This document shows positions 61,424 to 64,000 of a stretch of 64,000 nt of DNA, one piece after another (the first letter of the stretch is position 1; each line of letters starts with the position of its first letter). This DNA is from Desulfobacterales bacterium (lineage in GTDB: Bacteria > Desulfobacterota > Desulfobacteria > Desulfobacterales > JAEINQ01). The stretch is taken from NCBI GenBank assembly GCA_016342285.1, contig JAEINQ010000009.1, forward strand, positions 59,037-123,036, written 5' to 3'. The notes beneath the pieces are model-generated. The model was not told the DNA's origin and did not search any database. It saw nothing but the letters and a program-made list of their open reading frames with translations. The translations under genes and the position numbers were made by a program.

Positions 61424-61790
61424 CACCGATGTCCTGATCTGGGCGCTACGGGGTCATTCGGGGGCGGCCAAAGCCATCGACAGGGCGGAAGAAAGAGACA
61501 TCTCGGTTGTGAACTATATGGAACTCATTCAGGGTGCCCGTGACAAAGGTGAAATCCGGCTGCTGCGATCATTTCTCAAGGACCTTGGGTTTTCCATTCT
61601 TGCGTTGTCGGAAAACATCGGGCACCGTGCCAGCGTTTACTTGGAGGAGTACTCGCTGAAGACGGCATTGTGCCTTGCCGATGCGCTGATCGCCGCGACC
61701 GCGGTGGATCAGAACCGGCCCCTTCTCTCGGGCAACGCGAAGCATTATCGCCAGATATCCGAACTGGTGTTGAAGGTTTTCCGGCCTTAG
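61413..61790 (+). CDS. vapC: PIN-domain toxin (VapC family)
   Basis: A 125-residue PIN ribonuclease: MLFDTDVLIWALRGH (D4, D6), ISVVNYMELIQGARDKGE (conserved glutamate), LCLADALIAATAVDQNRPLL and GNAKHYRQI cover the acidic active site. The frame extends upstream across the antitoxin gene, but the ATG at 61413 matches normal VapC N-termini. It is paired with the Phd-type antitoxin. Confidence 0.9.
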   Translation: MLFDTDVLIWALRGHSGAAKAIDRAEERDISVVNYMELIQGARDKGEIRLLRSFLKDLGFSILALSENIGHRASVYLEEYSLKTALCLADALIAATAVDQNRPLLSGNAKHYRQISELVLKVFRP

Positions 61791-62079
61791 GGTCGTGGAA
61801 AAAATATTTTGTTCCAGAAGGCGCCCTGATTTGTGCCAGATTTGTGGAGGAATTGCGGTCTTAAATAAGTTGTTTTGGGATTTGGTTTTGTGTAAATTTT
61901 GATAAAACCGACTCATTTCGGCTAAGCGCATAAAGCGATGACAGATCAAATCAAAAAGGACAAAAAGCCTGACCAAACGACTGGAAAGGCAAATAATTAA
62001 AATTTAAAATGCGCCCCGTTGCCCCTCCTCGAACGTTTCGATTGTCTCGGCGGGAAAATACAGACCATAAGGGCCGTTT

Positions 62080-62355
62080 TCAGACATGTCGTTTGTAAAC
62101 CTGCCGCCTGTGCCCGATGGTAAGAACCAGAACGAGAACCTCCCGGTCCCGGATCTCGCAAAGGATGCGATAATCGCCTACCCGGTATCGCCAAAGACCG
62201 GCGTGATCTCCTCTCAAAGGCTCCCCGAAATGCCTCGGGTTCTTGCCGCCCTCGATCCGCTCATCCAACCAGTCGAGGATACGTTTTTGAACCGGCCGAT
62301 CGAGTTTTCGCAGTTGGCGCTCGGCGATATCACTGATGCTAACGGTCCAGGCCAA
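62080..62355 (-). CDS. RelE/ParE-family toxin
   Basis: A 91-residue RelE-fold toxin, probably a ribosome-dependent mRNA interferase: VSISDIAERQLRKLDRPVQK, FGEPLRGDHAGLWRYRVGDY and RILCEIRDREVLVLVLTIGH with RRQVYKR at the end. The Arg/Lys-rich C-terminal strand matches RelE rather than ParE. The start overlaps the antitoxin gene by 17 bases. Confidence 0.92.
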   Translation of the reverse strand: MAWTVSISDIAERQLRKLDRPVQKRILDWLDERIEGGKNPRHFGEPLRGDHAGLWRYRVGDYRILCEIRDREVLVLVLTIGHRRQVYKRHV

Positions 62356-62551
62356 GCTCTTTCCTCAACTGTTTCAGCGATTTGACACTACCCATGGCGG
62401 CCAGGGACTCTTTGGCGAGATGGAGGTCCTCGTTGTCTTCCAGGTATTGGACGATGGCTTCCCGAACCACCGCGCTCCGGTTGCTCCCACGCGCCTTGGC
62501 AAGAAAATCCAATTCCTCTTCAAGTTTTTTATCCAGTCGGATCGCCAGCAT
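62339..62551 (-). CDS. RelB/CopG-type ribbon-helix-helix antitoxin
   Basis: A 70-residue antitoxin: MLAIRLDKKLEEELDFLAK and NRSAVVREAIVQYLEDNED form the ribbon-helix-helix DNA-binding domain, and the C-terminal half (SVKSLKQLRKELGLDR) would wrap the RelE toxin. GGGAGGG lies just upstream of the ATG. It precedes and overlaps the toxin gene in the usual antitoxin-first order. Confidence 0.92.
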   Translation of the reverse strand: MLAIRLDKKLEEELDFLAKARGSNRSAVVREAIVQYLEDNEDLHLAKESLAAMGSVKSLKQLRKELGLDR

Positions 62552-63082
62552 TTTGCCCTCCCTGAAAATGGTGCCACACGCTTAGAAAATCTGGGGTCTC
62601 ACCCTGGCCCTGCCGCCCAAAGGCAGGCTCTGGGAAGGCAGGGAAACAAAATCATCCGGAAAGACTGGATTCCCGCCTCCGCAAGAGAGTGACACCGAAG
62701 CTCGATCGGTTATACAATGTATTACGGATGGTCATGCCTGTCAACGAGAAGGGAGAGTCGCGTCTTTATTATTCATTATTGGCCAAACCGGCCCATTCCG
62801 GTTTAGGGAAAGAAGAAAAATCTTCCGCAGCCGAAGACGGGCATGAGGATTGCCAGCATCAAATGGTCCGGATCGTTTCGAACCCGCTCAAAACACGTGC
62901 CGAGGTTTTTCATGGCAAAGGCCAAGGTCCCCAGTTCGGCCTGGCCGTATCCCACCGTGGGAGCAATGGCCGTGGTCCCGCCGGTCCGGTAGTTTTCCAG
63001 GCAATCGGGCATTACGGCCAGGGGACAGGATCATTCTTGATTCGGCGAACCCGCGCTGGTATACGTGATTTCGACAAGTCAC
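62552..63082. other. Gene-poor interval, possible decayed coding remnant
   Basis: No convincing gene. The start (to about 62690) carries repeat-like sequence related to the 207-bp family (ACTGGATTCCCGCCTCCGCA). On the minus strand, 62803-63012 holds a 69-codon frame (YRTGGTTAIAPTVGYGQAEL) that reads protein-like but has no ribosome site; it may be a remnant of a decayed gene. Confidence 0.4.
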
Positions 63083-63095
63083 ATACCACTGGTAT
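63083..63095. promoter_or_regulatory. GntR-type operator
   Basis: ATACC-act-GGTAT is an odd-centred inverted repeat 39 bases upstream of the GntR/FCD gene. A further GGTAT half-site lies at about 63058-63062, so several sites may be arrayed. Probable autoregulatory site. Confidence 0.55.
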
Positions 63096-63134
63096 TCGTT
63101 TCCCCCCATAACCTGATCCCCACGGGACATTGCC

Positions 63135-63797
63135 ATGAACCCAGAAATCTACCGTGCCGTCAAGGACCGTATCCTCTTTCTCGAATACCGCCCCGGACAG
63201 ATTCTCAACGAAAACGTCCTGGCCAAGGAGTTCGGCGTCAGCCGCACCCCCATGCGGGAGGTGCTCACCCGGCTGGAATGGGAGCAGCTCGCCCGGGTGA
63301 TTCCCCGCACCGGCACCATGGTCACGGAAATCGAGTTCCAGAAAATGATGAACGCCTACCAGGCGCGGCTGGAGATTGATGGTCTGGTGGCCCGGCTGGC
63401 TGCAGAAAACGCCACGGCCCAGCATCTGGACCGGCTTCGGGACATCCATGAGCGATGCCTTCTGCTGGTCGACACCCAAAACCCCAAGGATCTGGTCCGG
63501 ATCGATTTCGAGTTCCGCGACATCCTTCACGAGGCCGCCGGCAACCAGGTCCTGGCCGACATCGCCCAGACCCTTTACGACCTGACCCTGAGGCTGTGGG
63601 TCATCGTCCTGGACAAGGGCGGGTGGGCCGGGGAGGCAACCTCCATTGCCGATGAAATCGACCGTCTCGCGACACGCTTTGAGATCAACGACGGCGCCGG
63701 GGCGGAAAAGATCCGCCAGGACTGCCTCATGCGCCACCTGGAGCGGATCCGGGCCAAGTTTCTGGGCATCTCCGGCCCATTGACGACTCGAGGTTGA
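63135..63797 (+). CDS. GntR/FCD-family transcriptional regulator
   Basis: A 220-residue regulator. The winged helix (about 5-70) reads GQILNENVLAKEFGVSRTPM with REVLTRLEWEQLARVIPRTG, followed by a C-terminal all-helical FCD domain with RIDFEFRDILHEAAGN (metal/ligand-binding Asp/His). The effector, usually an organic acid, is unknown. It is probably autoregulated through ATACC-act-GGTAT upstream. Its target is likely beyond the window's end or unlinked; the remainder of the window downstream is repeat sequence only. Confidence 0.88.
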   Translation: MNPEIYRAVKDRILFLEYRPGQILNENVLAKEFGVSRTPMREVLTRLEWEQLARVIPRTGTMVTEIEFQKMMNAYQARLEIDGLVARLAAENATAQHLDRLRDIHERCLLLVDTQNPKDLVRIDFEFRDILHEAAGNQVLADIAQTLYDLTLRLWVIVLDKGGWAGEATSIADEIDRLATRFEINDGAGAEKIRQDCLMRHLERIRAKFLGISGPLTTRG

Positions 63798-63924
63798 TGG
63801 CCATGTAAAAGATCCATTTTTTAACCACAGAGATCTTAGCGTGGCATAGCCGCAACCAAAATCTGGTTCACCTCAAAGATCGCAACGTTTTTTTGGACAG
63901 GATAAACAGGATATCCAGGATTTA

Positions 63925-63978
63925 TTTGTTCGGCCGATCCCCTACGAAAAACCGCCGTAGGCGCTCCGGCCGAACAAA
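63925..63978 (+). repeat. Nested-hairpin repeat, copy 2
   Basis: TTTGTTCGGCCG / CGGCCGAACAAA encloses CCTACG / CGTAGG. The same flanks (CAGGATTTA before, TGGTGCCATGC after) occur in copy 1 at 33584-33637. It continues to the window end, so its right limit is unknown. Confidence 0.75.
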
Positions 63979-64000
63979 TGGTGCCATGCCCTTCGGGCAG

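Noticed and set aside
62689..63111. 140-codon + strand frame before the GntR gene
   Set aside because: No ribosome site, unnatural composition at both ends, and it overlaps the regulator's operator region.

Overview
The window is GC-rich bacterial chromosome with well-separated genes. Gene content suggests a Gram-negative, anaerobic, probably sulfate-reducing delta-proteobacterium (Desulfobacterota, Desulfosarcina-like). The pointers are a CooC-type metallo-ATPase, acyl-CoA ligase and dehydrogenase genes, DUF748/DUF2959 envelope proteins, many lipoproteins, a c-di-GMP-I riboswitch and a large hybrid kinase. This assignment is inference; no rRNA or tRNA gene is present to settle it.

Layout. 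0-8.5 kb: EamA exporter, DUF2892 protein, ferritin-like protein, a very large DUF748 envelope protein, DegV lipid-binding protein and PlsC acyltransferase. 8.9-15.5 kb: acyl-CoA ligase, a small secreted repeat protein with a 9-bp tandem array in its leader, small envelope proteins and a GT-B glycosyltransferase-like protein. 15.5-21.5 kb: acyl-CoA dehydrogenase, CooC-like ATPase, a sirtuin flanked by direct copies of a structured repeat, and an enolase-superfamily enzyme overlapping a small membrane protein. 21.5-33.2 kb: parvulin chaperone, cold-shock protein, PAS protein, Fsr-like MFS pump, DUF2959 lipoprotein, a DUF1847-DUF2284 Cys-rich pair followed by peptidase T, a methyltransferase and a B12-type radical SAM protein. 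33.3-36.5 kb: repeat-rich, AT-rich island with one unknown gene and two VapBC-type toxin-antitoxin modules. 36.7-43.7 kb: DEAD-box helicase with an attenuator-like leader, J-domain membrane protein, EttA, MFS transporter and acyltransferase. 44.1-49.7 kb: one 1864-residue double-kinase sensor. 50-56 kb: an eukaryote-like HisHF fusion, NudC, an exonuclease-fold lipoprotein, a c-di-GMP riboswitch with its lipoprotein, and YefM-YoeB. 56-64 kb: PutA with a linked FadR-type regulator, two more toxin-antitoxin modules and a GntR/FCD regulator.

There is no single large pathway operon; most genes are monocistronic or in pairs. The strongest unusual signals are not protein-coding. They are (1) a ~115-bp element with terminal inverted repeats in four copies, three of which end at or supply a neighbouring stop codon; (2) a ~250-320-bp dispersed repeat whose hairpins vary by compensatory and G-U changes of one polarity, suggesting a structured RNA; (3) a second nested-hairpin repeat with the same behaviour; (4) a strong promoter followed by an intrinsic terminator in the DEAD-box helicase leader; and (5) short tandem-repeat arrays just upstream of two envelope or secreted protein genes. 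All were read by eye, so identities and family memberships need database searches to confirm.
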